From: Colwellia psychrerythraea 34H
Lineage (GTDB): Bacteria; Pseudomonadota; Gammaproteobacteria; Enterobacterales; Alteromonadaceae
Reading direction: 5' to 3'
Assembly: GCF_000012325.1 (NCBI RefSeq)
Contig: NC_003910.7
Location: forward strand, 620,001 to 684,000
Length of the DNA: 64,000 nt
The stretch's first letter is position 1, and each line of letters begins with the position of its first letter. Below, one piece after another: positions 44,912 through 54,332 of the stretch. Under the pieces are notes generated by a model. That model was given only the letters and a program-made list of their open reading frames with translations, was not told the origin of the DNA and did not search any database. The position numbers and the translations under genes were made by a program.

Positions 44912-45742
44912 ATGATGAGTAAGAATTTACAAAATAAAGTGGCATTAATTACTGGCTCTGGCCGCGGCATTGGTAAGGCATTGGCATTAAAACTCGCAAG
45001 TGAAGGTGCAAAGATTGTTATCAATGATTTAGATGAGGCACCAGCCCAAGAAACAGTTTCTGAAATTAAAGCCGCTGGTGGAGAGGCCATTTCTTTTGTC
45101 GGTAGTGTTACGGCGAAAGGTTTTGCTGAAAACTATATTGCCGCCGCGATAGAAGCATTTGGCACGCCAGATATTTTAGTTAATAACGCGGGATACACCT
45201 GGGACTCACTGCTTCACAAGGCTGAAGATGAACAATTTGATGCTATGTATGATATTCACCTTAAAGCACCTTTTCAACTCAACCGAGCATTTACTAAAGC
45301 GGTAACTCCAGCGGCAAAAAATGAAGCTGAGGCCGGTATAGAAGTGTTCCGTAAAATAATTAACATCTCATCTATCGCCGGTGAATACGGCAATATCGGA
45401 CAGGTAAATTACTCCTCGATGAAGTCGGCATTGAATGGCATGACTAAGACCCTTTCTAAAGAATTAGGTCGCCTTAAAATAAATGTTAATTGTGTCGCTT
45501 TTGGTGTGGTTGAAACTCGTCTAACACAAATAACCGATGTAAAGAAAACGATTGTAGTTGATGGCAACGAAGTTGGCGTGGGTATTCCTGAAAAAGTGAG
45601 TGCAGGTTTTGCCCGAATGATACCTCTTGGTCGCAGTGGTACTGCTGAAGAAGCGGCTAACGGAATTTATTTATTTTGTACGCCAGAATCAAATTACATC
45701 AGTGGCCAAACCGTGGTCGTTGGTGGTGGTTTAAGAATGTAG
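44912..45742 (+). CDS. Short-chain dehydrogenase/reductase
   Basis: A 276-residue Rossmann-fold oxidoreductase. TGSGRGIG near residue 14 is the coenzyme loop, an acidic residue after strand 2 (INDLDE) favours NAD, NNAG is present, and the active site is Ser in NISSIAGEYG with Tyr and Lys in NYSSMK. GGLRM is the C-terminus. By position it would oxidise the 3-hydroxyacyl-CoA made by the hydratase. An ATG ATG pair opens the gene, so the start may be one codon later. Confidence 0.92.
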   Translation: MMSKNLQNKVALITGSGRGIGKALALKLASEGAKIVINDLDEAPAQETVSEIKAAGGEAISFVGSVTAKGFAENYIAAAIEAFGTPDILVNNAGYTWDSLLHKAEDEQFDAMYDIHLKAPFQLNRAFTKAVTPAAKNEAEAGIEVFRKIINISSIAGEYGNIGQVNYSSMKSALNGMTKTLSKELGRLKINVNCVAFGVVETRLTQITDVKKTIVVDGNEVGVGIPEKVSAGFARMIPLGRSGTAEEAANGIYLFCTPESNYISGQTVVVGGGLRM

Positions 45743-45752
45743 GAGAACAACA

Positions 45753-46913
45753 ATGGTACCTTTTTATTGTACTTGGATTGATGAAGATTTACGGATTTTC
45801 TCTGAATCGGTGAATAAGTTTATTGATAAAGAAATTGCTCCCTATTATGAAAAATGGGAAGACGACGCTTGGATGCCAAGAGAGATATGGAACAAGTTAG
45901 GTCAAGCCGGTTTGTTATGTGTGGACATGCCAGAAGAATACGGCGGTTTTGGTGTCGACTTTAAATTCGCAGCACTGATAAATGATATTTTTTATCGTCG
46001 CGGTGTTGGCGCTATAGCGGGTGGTGGTATTGCCGTTCATGCGGGCATCGTTGGTCACTATATTTTAAATATGGGTACTGAAGCACAGAAACAAAAGTAC
46101 TTACCTAAAATGGCCTGTGGTGAATGTGTTGGTGCTATTGGCATGACCGAGCCAGGTGCGGGTAGTGATTTGAAAGCATTGAAAACATCGGCGAAGAAGG
46201 TTGATGGCGGTTATGTGATTAATGGTAGTAAAACTTTCATCTCCAACGGTCAACATTGCGATATTGTAGTACTCGCCTGTAAAACCGATCCCAATGCGGG
46301 CGCAAAAGGTGTTTCATTATTTATTGTTGATGCGGACACCAAAGGTTTTGTCAAAGGACAAAAACTAAAAAAACTTGGTATTCATTGCCAAGATACTTCA
46401 GAGCTGTTTTTTGATGACATGTTTGTACCTGATGATGCGTTGTTGGGGCCACTTAATACTGGTTTTATCGCCATGATGAAGGAATTGCCTCGCGAACGTT
46501 TATTGTTAGCAGTCGGAGGTCAAGCCGCAGCCGAGGGTATGTTAGAAATCACTATTGATTATGTGAAAGAGCGCAATGCTTTTGGTAAGCGTATAGCTGA
46601 TTTTCAAAATACGCGTTTTAAATTGGCAGAGCTTGCGACTGGCGTTCGTGTGCAAAAAGCCTTTGTTGATCAGTGTGTGATGCTACTGGCTGAAAACAAA
46701 CTCGATGCGGTTACCGCTTCAATGGCTAAATTGCATGTTACTGAGTTGCAAGGGAAAGTAGCAGATGAGTGTTTACAATTTTTTGGTGGCTACGGCTACA
46801 TGACCGAATACAGAATCGCGCGAGAATTTGTTGATGCACGGGTGCAACGAATTTACGGTGGTACCTCAGAAATAATGAAAGAAATCATCGGCAGAGAGCT
46901 GATTAAAGACTAA
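45753..46913 (+). CDS. Acyl-CoA dehydrogenase, long-chain (ACADL) type
   Basis: A 386-residue flavoenzyme. IGMTEPGAGSDLKALKTSAK, FISNGQHCDIVVLACKT, KELPRERLLLAVGGQAA and ERNAFGKRIADFQNTRFKLAEL follow vertebrate ACADL closely. The usual base in the C-terminal loop is replaced (IYGGTSEIMKE has Gly), so the base must be the glutamate in the ELPRERLL helix, as in long-chain and isovaleryl enzymes. This type accepts branched and long substrates. It follows the SDR by ten bases. Confidence 0.92.
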   Translation: MVPFYCTWIDEDLRIFSESVNKFIDKEIAPYYEKWEDDAWMPREIWNKLGQAGLLCVDMPEEYGGFGVDFKFAALINDIFYRRGVGAIAGGGIAVHAGIVGHYILNMGTEAQKQKYLPKMACGECVGAIGMTEPGAGSDLKALKTSAKKVDGGYVINGSKTFISNGQHCDIVVLACKTDPNAGAKGVSLFIVDADTKGFVKGQKLKKLGIHCQDTSELFFDDMFVPDDALLGPLNTGFIAMMKELPRERLLLAVGGQAAAEGMLEITIDYVKERNAFGKRIADFQNTRFKLAELATGVRVQKAFVDQCVMLLAENKLDAVTASMAKLHVTELQGKVADECLQFFGGYGYMTEYRIAREFVDARVQRIYGGTSEIMKEIIGRELIKD

Positions 46914-47019
46914 TTAGAATAAGAATAATAATAAGAACATATGACAAGTTATTACAATAATTGGGCTAAAAAATATAATAAAAAGCCTTGTTCACTTAAG
47001 TGGAATAATTGGAGATATT

Positions 47020-49401
47020 ATGAATATCCTACCTATAGCAAAAAGCATTATCGCAATGTCGGTTGCCTCAGCGTTATTAGTTAATAACGTGGCAGCAGAA
47101 GAGCTGAATGAATCAACAGTTGATACCAAAGATGTTGAGGTGATTGAAGTTAGAGGCGGTCAACGGGTTAAAACCCTGCGAGAAGTGCCGGCTTCTGTCA
47201 GTGTCATTAGTGGTGAATCATTAAGCCAAATGAAAATTAATAAGTTAGACGACTTATCTCAGTCTTTACCTAACGTTAGTATTTCTGAAAATGCGGTACA
47301 AGATACTATTTCTATTCGTGGGGTTAATTCAGATCTTCAAGCGGGCGGTGAGCAATCGGTCGGCATATTTTTAGATGGTGTTTATCATGGGAGAGGTGTG
47401 CAATCACGTTTTTCGTTTATGGATGTTGATGCTATTGAAGTATTACGTGGCCCTCAAGGAAGTTTATTTGGTAAAAATACCGTGGGTGGTGTTATCAGCA
47501 TTTTGCCAGCACAACCGAAAGATTATTTTGAAGCAAAACTAACTGCAGCTTATGAATTTGAATATGAAAAAGTCGACTATTCAGGCTATGTAACCGGGGC
47601 ACTTAACGAGAGTGGATCTTTAACGGGGCGTTTTGCTTTTAAGGGATCAAATAGCGAGGAAGGTTGGGTTGAAAATGAAGCCAATGGCGAAACCATGCCG
47701 ACCAAGGAAGATAGCGCTTTACGCGGTATTTTAAATTGGCAGGTAAACGATGACTTTAAAGTTAACTTACGTGCAGAAAATGGCACATTTGAGACAAAAG
47801 GAGCCCCTTATGAAATCCTCTACTTGGAAGACAGCCAACCCATAACAGGGCTCGCTAGAATGTTTGGCGCAGAAGCCAATATTGATGGTAAAACCAATAT
47901 TTCAAATGGTAATTACCCTGGCTTAGGCTTTAATGGCGAAGAAACACCTTATTTCATGGATGCTAATTTTAGTGAATATGCGCTAAAAAGTTACTATAAA
48001 ATAGATCAAGGCACCATTAGCGCCACCATAGCACAATCTAATTTAGATTTTGTTCGCTCTCAAGATGCTGATTTTGGTCCTTTACCCGTCATACAGTTTA
48101 GTGAATCAGAAGACTACCAACAGAACAGCGTAGAGTTAAGATTTGTTTCAGAAGATAACGATGACTTTGAATATTTATTTGGTGTCTTTTGGCAAAACAG
48201 TGACTTATTAGTTGATGCGGTTGCTGACTTTGCCACAGCTCCGGGTACTCCTGTTGCGGGCGCCTTTCCTATTCCTATTGAGCACGCGGTAACCAGTCGT
48301 TTTAATGAACTTGAACAAGAAACCGATTCGTTAGCATTATTTGGCCAAGTTACTTTTGGCTTAACAGAGTCGCTGAAACTTGAACTGTCAGGGCGTTATT
48401 CAAAAGAAGAAAAAACAGGTCGTCAAACAGTAGAAGTATACGGCGGTACGGGTGATGGCAGTAAGAGCGGTTTACCATTAACTAACCCGACTGAGCTTTT
48501 CATTTGGAGTCAGGCCATTATGGAAGCGTTCCCGCATTCAGTACCGGTGAGTCGAGAAGAAAACCTATTTTCACCTTCTGCTAGTTTAACTTGGCTTGCC
48601 TCTGACTCGGCCAGTTTTTATGTCTCAGTGAGTAAAGGTTTTAAAGGCGGCGGTTTTAATGCTATTGCTATGTCGCCTGATTTAGATGAAATTGAATACG
48701 AAAATGAAGAGGCTATTTCTTCTGAAATTGGCGGTAAATTTGAATTTTTCGATGGTACTGTGCTGTTAAATACCGCTATATTTAATGTTGCTTATGACAA
48801 TATGCAGACCACATTATTTACTGGCGGAACAACGTTTGTTGTTGAAAATGCAGCAAAAGCTACCTCTCGTGGTCTTGAGGCTGAATTACGATGGTTAATA
48901 AACGACGAATTTACCTTAGATGCTAACCTTGGTTACATTGATTTTGAATTCGACGATTATAAGAATGCAGGTTGTACAGCACAGCAAGTGATTGACTCAG
49001 GTTTGACGGGCTCAGCTTGTGCCGCTGCGGGGCTGAATGATCTTTCAGGTAAAACCAATCAAGATGTGCCTGAAATAACGTTATCGCTAAGTTTACAACA
49101 TGAGTTTGCCATAAACGAATATGTGGTCACTAGCCGTATTGATAGCAACTATGTTGATGATTTCTTTGCTACTGCAGATTTAGACCCTATTACGGTGCAA
49201 GAAGCTTATATTGTTTGGAATGCCGCAGTAAGTATCGCTTCGTCTGATGGTCTTTGGAAAACAGATCTTATCTTTAAAAATATAACCGATGAAAGCTATT
49301 TTTATTACGCCAATGATGTACCGCTATTTGCAGGTTCGCAATTTGCTTCCTTCAGTCAACCTAGCACGGTAACACTGCAATTTAGTTACTTATTTGAATA
49401 A
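47020..49401 (+). CDS. TonB-dependent outer-membrane receptor
   Basis: A 793-residue receptor: signal peptide (about 1-28, ending NVAA), a TonB-box-like VEVIEVRG, the plug domain (about 45-160) with PASVSVISGESLSQMK, RGVNSD and EVLRGPQGSLFGKNTVGGVISI, and a barrel to the C-terminus (FSYLFE). This architecture is typical of receptors that import iron chelates, vitamins or bulky organic compounds. No siderophore gene is near; position inside the catabolic cluster suggests the cluster substrate. GGAG precedes the ATG. Confidence 0.92.
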   Translation: MNILPIAKSIIAMSVASALLVNNVAAEELNESTVDTKDVEVIEVRGGQRVKTLREVPASVSVISGESLSQMKINKLDDLSQSLPNVSISENAVQDTISIRGVNSDLQAGGEQSVGIFLDGVYHGRGVQSRFSFMDVDAIEVLRGPQGSLFGKNTVGGVISILPAQPKDYFEAKLTAAYEFEYEKVDYSGYVTGALNESGSLTGRFAFKGSNSEEGWVENEANGETMPTKEDSALRGILNWQVNDDFKVNLRAENGTFETKGAPYEILYLEDSQPITGLARMFGAEANIDGKTNISNGNYPGLGFNGEETPYFMDANFSEYALKSYYKIDQGTISATIAQSNLDFVRSQDADFGPLPVIQFSESEDYQQNSVELRFVSEDNDDFEYLFGVFWQNSDLLVDAVADFATAPGTPVAGAFPIPIEHAVTSRFNELEQETDSLALFGQVTFGLTESLKLELSGRYSKEEKTGRQTVEVYGGTGDGSKSGLPLTNPTELFIWSQAIMEAFPHSVPVSREENLFSPSASLTWLASDSASFYVSVSKGFKGGGFNAIAMSPDLDEIEYENEEAISSEIGGKFEFFDGTVLLNTAIFNVAYDNMQTTLFTGGTTFVVENAAKATSRGLEAELRWLINDEFTLDANLGYIDFEFDDYKNAGCTAQQVIDSGLTGSACAAAGLNDLSGKTNQDVPEITLSLSLQHEFAINEYVVTSRIDSNYVDDFFATADLDPITVQEAYIVWNAAVSIASSDGLWKTDLIFKNITDESYFYYANDVPLFAGSQFASFSQPSTVTLQFSYLFE

Positions 49402-49426
49402 TTCCTTACTAAGTTTTTAACAGAGC

Positions 49427-49455
49427 AAGGAGGGAGAAAACTCCCTCCTTATTTT
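49427..49455 (+). terminator. Terminator-like hairpin after the TonB receptor gene
   Basis: AAGGAGGGAG (49427-49436) pairs with CTCCCTCCTT (49441-49450) around AAAA, followed by ATTTTTA. It is only 13 bases before the next ATG, so it may separate receptor expression from the downstream enzymes or only partly attenuate read-through. Confidence 0.85.
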
Positions 49456-49468
49456 TATAAGGTTAGTT

Positions 49469-50635
49469 ATGTCAGCACTTGCTAATGTAAAAATATTAGA
49501 TTTTTCAACCTTGTTACCGGGTCCTTTTGGCACCTTAGTCTTAGCAGATTTAGGCGCCCAAATTTTACGTGTTGAAGCGCCGGGTCGTACTGATTTAGCA
49601 CGTATCATTGGCGAGCTTGATGGTGATGCCTCGTATGCACATCGTTATTTAAATCGCTCGAAAAAATCCATAGGTTTAGATCTTAAAAAGCCAGAGGCTA
49701 TTGAGATTGTCAAACAACTGATTGCTGAATATGACGTGGTGGTTGAGCAATTTAGACCTGGCGTGATGGATAAGTTGGGCTTAGGTTACCAAGCGTTAAC
49801 AGCGATCAACCCTAAACTTATTTATTGCTCTTTAACGGGGTACGGACAAACAGGGCCTTATAAGGATAGAGGTGGTCATGATAATAACTACTTGGCTATC
49901 GCAGGCACGCAAGACTATAGCCGCAGAATAAATACCGCGCCTGTGCCTGCGGGTATTCAAATAGCTGATGTGGCAGGCGGCTCTATGCACCTTGTCGCAG
50001 GTTTGCTGGCGGCAGTTATACAACGCTTAGAAACGGGTATTGGACAACAGATCGATATCAGTATTACTGATGCCGCTTTTAGTCTAAATGTTTTTGCTGC
50101 CTCAAATTATCTAGGCGCAGCAGTAGCAACAGGACCCGAGCAAGAATTACTTAATGGTCAACAGTTTTATGATTACTACCAAACCAAAGATGATCGATAT
50201 TTATCCGTGGGTGGTTTAGAACCTCAATTTAAGAAAACCTTGTGCGAAGCAATAGGGCAGCCAGCATTAGTCGAGTTAGCTCTTTCGCCTAAGTTAGCGC
50301 ATCAACAAGCCTTTAAGGCGCAATTAACAGACATTTTTAAATCGCAGGATTTTGCCTATTGGAAAACATTATTTCGTTCAATCGATGCCTGTGTTGAACC
50401 CGTGTTAACCATGGACGAAGCGTGTCAGCATGAACAAATTAATAGTCGAGAAATGATTGTCGAGGTTGATGGTATTAAACAAGTAGGCTGTGCAATCAAA
50501 ATGTCAGCTAGCCCTGCCAAGTATCAATTCAAAGGCTGTAGCTTAGGTGAACACAACCAAATCTTGCAACAAGAGTTTGGCTTTAGTGAACAACAAATTA
50601 ATCAGCTTAAAGCTGATGGTATTTTTGGAAAATAA
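49469..50635 (+). CDS. CaiB/BaiF family protein, alpha-methylacyl-CoA racemase-like
   Basis: A 388-residue family III CoA-transferase-fold protein of the racemase branch. LPGPFGTLVLADLGAQILRVEAP matches AMACR. The racemase bases are visible as His137 (RGGHDNNYLA) and Asp167 (IADVAGG), 30 residues apart, as are His126 and Asp156 of the M. tuberculosis racemase. AMACR inverts 2-methyl-branched acyl-CoA esters, needed before beta-oxidation of isoprenoid or sterol-type chains. A CoA transferase role is the alternative. Confidence 0.85.
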   Translation: MSALANVKILDFSTLLPGPFGTLVLADLGAQILRVEAPGRTDLARIIGELDGDASYAHRYLNRSKKSIGLDLKKPEAIEIVKQLIAEYDVVVEQFRPGVMDKLGLGYQALTAINPKLIYCSLTGYGQTGPYKDRGGHDNNYLAIAGTQDYSRRINTAPVPAGIQIADVAGGSMHLVAGLLAAVIQRLETGIGQQIDISITDAAFSLNVFAASNYLGAAVATGPEQELLNGQQFYDYYQTKDDRYLSVGGLEPQFKKTLCEAIGQPALVELALSPKLAHQQAFKAQLTDIFKSQDFAYWKTLFRSIDACVEPVLTMDEACQHEQINSREMIVEVDGIKQVGCAIKMSASPAKYQFKGCSLGEHNQILQQEFGFSEQQINQLKADGIFGK

Positions 50636-50652
50636 TTTTAGGAGATAAAGAA

Positions 50653-51822
50653 ATGAGTCAAGTAATCGTAGCCGGCGTCGGTATGACAAAGTTTTGTAAA
50701 CCGGGCCAACAAGAACCTTATCGTGTGATGGCTGCTACAGCGATAAAGATCGCATTGGCTGATGCAGGCATTGATGCAACAAAAATTCAACAAGCCTTTG
50801 GTGCTTATATTTATGGTGATAGTACCTGTGCCCAACATGCCTTTTATGATGTTATTCAAAGTGGTATTCCTGTGGTAAACGTCAACAATAATTGCTCTAG
50901 TGGTTCCACTGCGCTGTTTTTAGCGAGACAAGCGGTGCTCTCGGGCGAAATTGAATGTGCGTTGGCTTTTGGTTTCGAAGAAATGCAACCAGGCGCATTG
51001 GGCTCAGGTTGGGACGATAGAGAAAGTCCTTTTGATCGAGCAAAACCAGTGTTAGAAAAGTTTAATGCACCCGATGGACCTCTGGCATTGCAAGCCTTTG
51101 GTGCTGCAGGGCGTCATTATATGGATTTATATGGTGCTGAAGCTGACATTTTTGCCAAAGTCTCTGCAAAATCTCGCAGTCATGCGGTGCATAACCCTTA
51201 TTCTATGTTTACTAAACCGCTGACCTATCAAGATGTGCTCAATGACAAAGTGATCTATGACGGTTATATGACACGTCTAATGGCCTGTCCTCCTACTTGT
51301 GGCGCGGCGGCGACTATTGTCTGTAGTGAAGCTTTCGCCGCAAGAAATGGCATCACTAATGGGGTGAAAATTCTAGCGCAAGCCATGGCAACAGATACAG
51401 AGAAGTCGTGGCAAGATCCTATTTATGCGGCGGGTAAGGGCATGACCGAAATAGCAGCCCAAAAAGTATATAACATGGCCGGCATTAGCCCAGAAGACAT
51501 TGATGTGATTGAATTACATGACTGTTTTACCACGAATGAAGTAATCAGCTATGAAGGTTTAGGGCTTTGTCCAGAAGGTGGCGCGGCTGAATTTATCGAC
51601 AAGGGCGATAATACTTATGGCGGGAAATTTGTTATTGGTCCATCTGGGGGCTTGATGTCCAAAGGTCATCCTATTGGCGCAACAGGGCTAGCACAATGTA
51701 CTGAGTTAACTTGGCATCTACGTGGTCAAGCAGGCGCACGGCAAGTTGAAGGTGCTAGACTGGCTTTACAGCATAATGTTGGTCTTGGTGGGGCAGTAGT
51801 TGTAACGCTTTACGGAAAATAA
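50653..51822 (+). CDS. SCP2-type thiolase
   Basis: A 389-residue thiolase of the sterol-carrier-protein X/lipid-transfer branch. Cys81 in NNNCSSGSTALFLA is the nucleophile; VIELHDCFTTNE, GHPIGATG and the C-terminal HNVGLGGAVVV are of the SCP2 type, which has HNxG where classic thiolases have CxG. These enzymes cleave 3-oxoacyl-CoA with branched or steroid side chains. AGGAG precedes the ATG. A strong terminator follows. Confidence 0.9.
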   Translation: MSQVIVAGVGMTKFCKPGQQEPYRVMAATAIKIALADAGIDATKIQQAFGAYIYGDSTCAQHAFYDVIQSGIPVVNVNNNCSSGSTALFLARQAVLSGEIECALAFGFEEMQPGALGSGWDDRESPFDRAKPVLEKFNAPDGPLALQAFGAAGRHYMDLYGAEADIFAKVSAKSRSHAVHNPYSMFTKPLTYQDVLNDKVIYDGYMTRLMACPPTCGAAATIVCSEAFAARNGITNGVKILAQAMATDTEKSWQDPIYAAGKGMTEIAAQKVYNMAGISPEDIDVIELHDCFTTNEVISYEGLGLCPEGGAAEFIDKGDNTYGGKFVIGPSGGLMSKGHPIGATGLAQCTELTWHLRGQAGARQVEGARLALQHNVGLGGAVVVTLYGK

Positions 51823-51830
51823 AAAAGATG

Positions 51831-51860
51831 ACTCGAGTGACTTCGGTCATTCGAGTTTTA
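51831..51860 (+). terminator. Terminator after the thiolase gene
   Basis: ACTCGAGTGAC (51831-51841) pairs with GTCATTCGAGT (51846-51856) around a stable TTCG tetraloop, followed by TTTA and preceded by an A run. It ends the CoA-transferase/thiolase unit. Confidence 0.9.
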
Positions 51861-52018
51861 TACCAATGTCATTAAATTTGTGATCTTGTTGTGCGCAGGA
51901 AAAATAATTCAAGGGTAGGCGCTTGATTGACCAATAGCTGGCTATTGGGATTGAGAGCAACGCCGCCTTGGGATATTTTAATCAACACAAGTGGGTAAAA
52001 ACTTGATGAGATTGGTAT
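51860..52018. repeat. 159-bp MITE-like element inside the catabolic cluster
   Basis: ATACCAATGTCATTAAATTT at the left and its near complement (ending GAGATTGGTAT) at the right form terminal inverted repeats. An internal perfect hairpin CCAATAGC-TG-GCTATTGG (51931-51948) is present. Its body does not match the 265/313-bp elements, so it is a second family with similar ends. It abuts the thiolase terminator and ends 49 bases before the GMC oxidoreductase gene. Confidence 0.72.
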
Positions 52019-52067
52019 TAATAAATAGCAACCGATATGAGTTGTAATAGATGATGGGGAAGATAAA

Positions 52068-53672
52068 ATGTACAACTATATTATTGTTGGTGCTGGCTCC
52101 GCTGGTTGTGTTTTAGCTGCGCGTTTAACCGAAAATCCTAATATTACTGTTTGTTTATTAGAAGCGGGCGGACCCGATAAAAGTGTCTTTATTCATGCTC
52201 CCGCAGGCGTAGCAGCAATGTTGCCTACGAAGATAAATAACTGGGCATTTGAAACTATTCCTCAAAAAGGACTAAACGGTCGTAAAGGTTATCAACCTAG
52301 GGGGAAAACCCTTGGGGGCTGTTCATCTACCAATGCCATGCTGTACGTAAGAGGCAATAAATGGGATTACGATAATTGGTCAGCGCTAGGCAACAAAGGC
52401 TGGAGCTATGAAGAAGTGCTGCCTTATTTTAAAAAGTCTGAAGGTAATGAGTATTTTTCTGACCAATATCACAACCAAGATGGTCCGCTAGGTGTCTCCA
52501 ATGCAACGGCTGCCAGTAATACCAATGAAATGTTTATTGCATCTTGTCAGGAACAAGGGCTGAAACAGAATGATGATTACAATGGTGCTGAGCAAGAAGG
52601 TTGTTTTATGTATCAGCGCACGGTAAAAAACGGTGAACGTTGTAGCGCAGCTAAAGCCTTTTTAACACCGCACTTGAATCGTCCAAATTTAACGGTAATA
52701 ACTCATGCATTAACGGAAAAAGTATTATTTGAGGGAAAAAAAGCAGTCGGCATACGCTATAAAAAAGACAAAAAATCAGTCGATATTCATTGTGATAAAG
52801 AAGTCATTCTTAGCGGTGGTGCTTTTGGTTCACCACAAGTCTTAATGCTCTCAGGGGTTGGTCCAAAAGAGCACCTTTCAGATAAAAACATCTCACTTGT
52901 TCACCATCTCCCAGGTGTAGGTCAAAACTTACAAGATCACATTGATTATATACAAACTTATCGAGTTGCCAGTAGTGATGAGACTTTTGGTCTATCACTA
53001 CAAGGTGGTACCAGCATGCTCAAATGGATGTTTGAATGGAAGAATAAACGTTCTGGAAAAATCACCAGTACGCTGGCAGAATCAGGGGCATTTTTTAGTA
53101 CGCAGGACAATGTAGTCGCGCCAGATGCACAGTTAGTCTTTGTACCCGGTATTGTCGATGATCATGCCCGTAAAGTGAATTTTGGTCATGGTTATAGTTG
53201 CCATATTACGGTGCTTCGTCCTGATAGCACAGGTGAAGTGAAACTCAATAGTAGTAATCCAGAAGATTCGTTAGCAATAGATCCTAAGTTTTTTGATAAT
53301 GACAAAGATTTAGATTTGATCAAACGTGGTGCGAAAAAAATGCGCGCTATTCTTGAAAGTAGTCCTTTCGATGGTATTCGTCAAAAGCTGTTATTTCCCC
53401 TTGAAAAAGGCAATGAGCATGCCCTAGAGCAAGACATTCGTAATCGCTCAGACACTCAGTATCATCCCGCTTGTACTTGTAAAATGGGCACTGAGTATGA
53501 TGCTATGGCTGTTGTTGATGAACAGCTTAAAGTACATGGTTTAAATGGAATTAGAGTTGTAGATGCATCTATTATGCCTAAATTGGTCAGTGGTAATACC
53601 AACGCACCTACCATCATGATTGGTGAAAAAGCTGCCGATATGATTCTGGCTGATTATGAGGATTCACAATGA
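52068..53672 (+). CDS. GMC-family FAD oxidoreductase (choline/alcohol dehydrogenase-like)
   Basis: A 534-residue flavoenzyme: the dinucleotide loop [53 protein letters not shown] (GMC signature 2), and the end block [10 protein letters not shown] with the active-site His, then [30 protein letters not shown]. It would oxidise an alcohol to an aldehyde, likely feeding the CoA ligase. GGGGAAG precedes the ATG. Its stop overlaps the next start by ATGA. Confidence 0.93.
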   Translation: MYNYIIVGAGSAGCVLAARLTENPNITVCLLEAGGPDKSVFIHAPAGVAAMLPTKINNWAFETIPQKGLNGRKGYQPRGKTLGGCSSTNAMLYVRGNKWDYDNWSALGNKGWSYEEVLPYFKKSEGNEYFSDQYHNQDGPLGVSNATAASNTNEMFIASCQEQGLKQNDDYNGAEQEGCFMYQRTVKNGERCSAAKAFLTPHLNRPNLTVITHALTEKVLFEGKKAVGIRYKKDKKSVDIHCDKEVILSGGAFGSPQVLMLSGVGPKEHLSDKNISLVHHLPGVGQNLQDHIDYIQTYRVASSDETFGLSLQGGTSMLKWMFEWKNKRSGKITSTLAESGAFFSTQDNVVAPDAQLVFVPGIVDDHARKVNFGHGYSCHITVLRPDSTGEVKLNSSNPEDSLAIDPKFFDNDKDLDLIKRGAKKMRAILESSPFDGIRQKLLFPLEKGNEHALEQDIRNRSDTQYHPACTCKMGTEYDAMAVVDEQLKVHGLNGIRVVDASIMPKLVSGNTNAPTIMIGEKAADMILADYEDSQ

Positions 53673-54169
53673 GTGACGTTATCAGTGAGTCTGCATTAAA
53701 GTCAGCCAAAACAGAAAAAAATCAAAAGATCTACTGGGATGAACTTAAAGAAGGAGAGCAATTTTCTTATGGCCATTATCAAGTCTCAGAGCATGAGAAC
53801 ATTGATTTTGCCAAACGTTACGATCCTATGGAGTTTCATGTCGACCCAGAAAAAGCGAAGTTATCACCTATAGGTGCACTGTGTGCCAGTGGCATCCATA
53901 CTTTAGGCATAATGCAGCGTTTAACCTTTGATAACATCTATACCAATTGGCATATTGTAGCAGGACGAGAGCTTAGAAAATGTCAATTTCGACTACCTGT
54001 TTTTGTTGATGATTGCCTAACGGTTAACATGACCATTGCCAAATTAAGCGTAGATACTCGTAGTGACAGAGGAAATGCAGAATTAACGTTTGATGTGAAA
54101 AATGCCAAAGGAAAGACGGTATTGGAAGTGGAAGGTGAAATAGTCTTACAAAGATTTCCAAGTATTTAA
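53669..54169 (+). CDS. MaoC-like hydratase
   Basis: A 166-residue hot-dog protein with the motif [21 protein letters not shown], giving Asp52 and His57 as catalytic pair, then [17 protein letters not shown]. It resembles the MaoC-type hydratases that act on short or aromatic CoA esters. Its ATGA overlap with the GMC gene makes co-translation certain. It is the last gene of the cluster before a palindromic repeat. Confidence 0.88.
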   Translation: MSDVISESALKSAKTEKNQKIYWDELKEGEQFSYGHYQVSEHENIDFAKRYDPMEFHVDPEKAKLSPIGALCASGIHTLGIMQRLTFDNIYTNWHIVAGRELRKCQFRLPVFVDDCLTVNMTIAKLSVDTRSDRGNAELTFDVKNAKGKTVLEVEGEIVLQRFPSI

Positions 54170-54254
54170 TGACTTCGTTGATGCATTAAACCGATAAACA
54201 ACCCAATTAAAGTAAGAGTGTTTTACTGGTTTTGTTAACGTTAATTGACTCTTA

Positions 54255-54300
54255 TATATCCAAACTAGATGAATATTCATCTTCAAGTGCTTTGGGTATA
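54255..54300. repeat. TATACCCAAA palindromic repeat (REP-like), second copy
   Basis: TATATCCAAA (54255-54264) and TTTGGGTATA (54291-54300) are the ends, and GATGAATATTCATC (54268-54281) is a perfect inner palindrome. The minus strand begins TATACCCAAAGCACTTGAAGATG, sharing this start with the repeat at 17388. It marks the end of the sulfatase cluster. Confidence 0.68.
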
Positions 54301-54332
54301 GGTTTTAAAAGCCAATTTATTTTGGCATAAAA

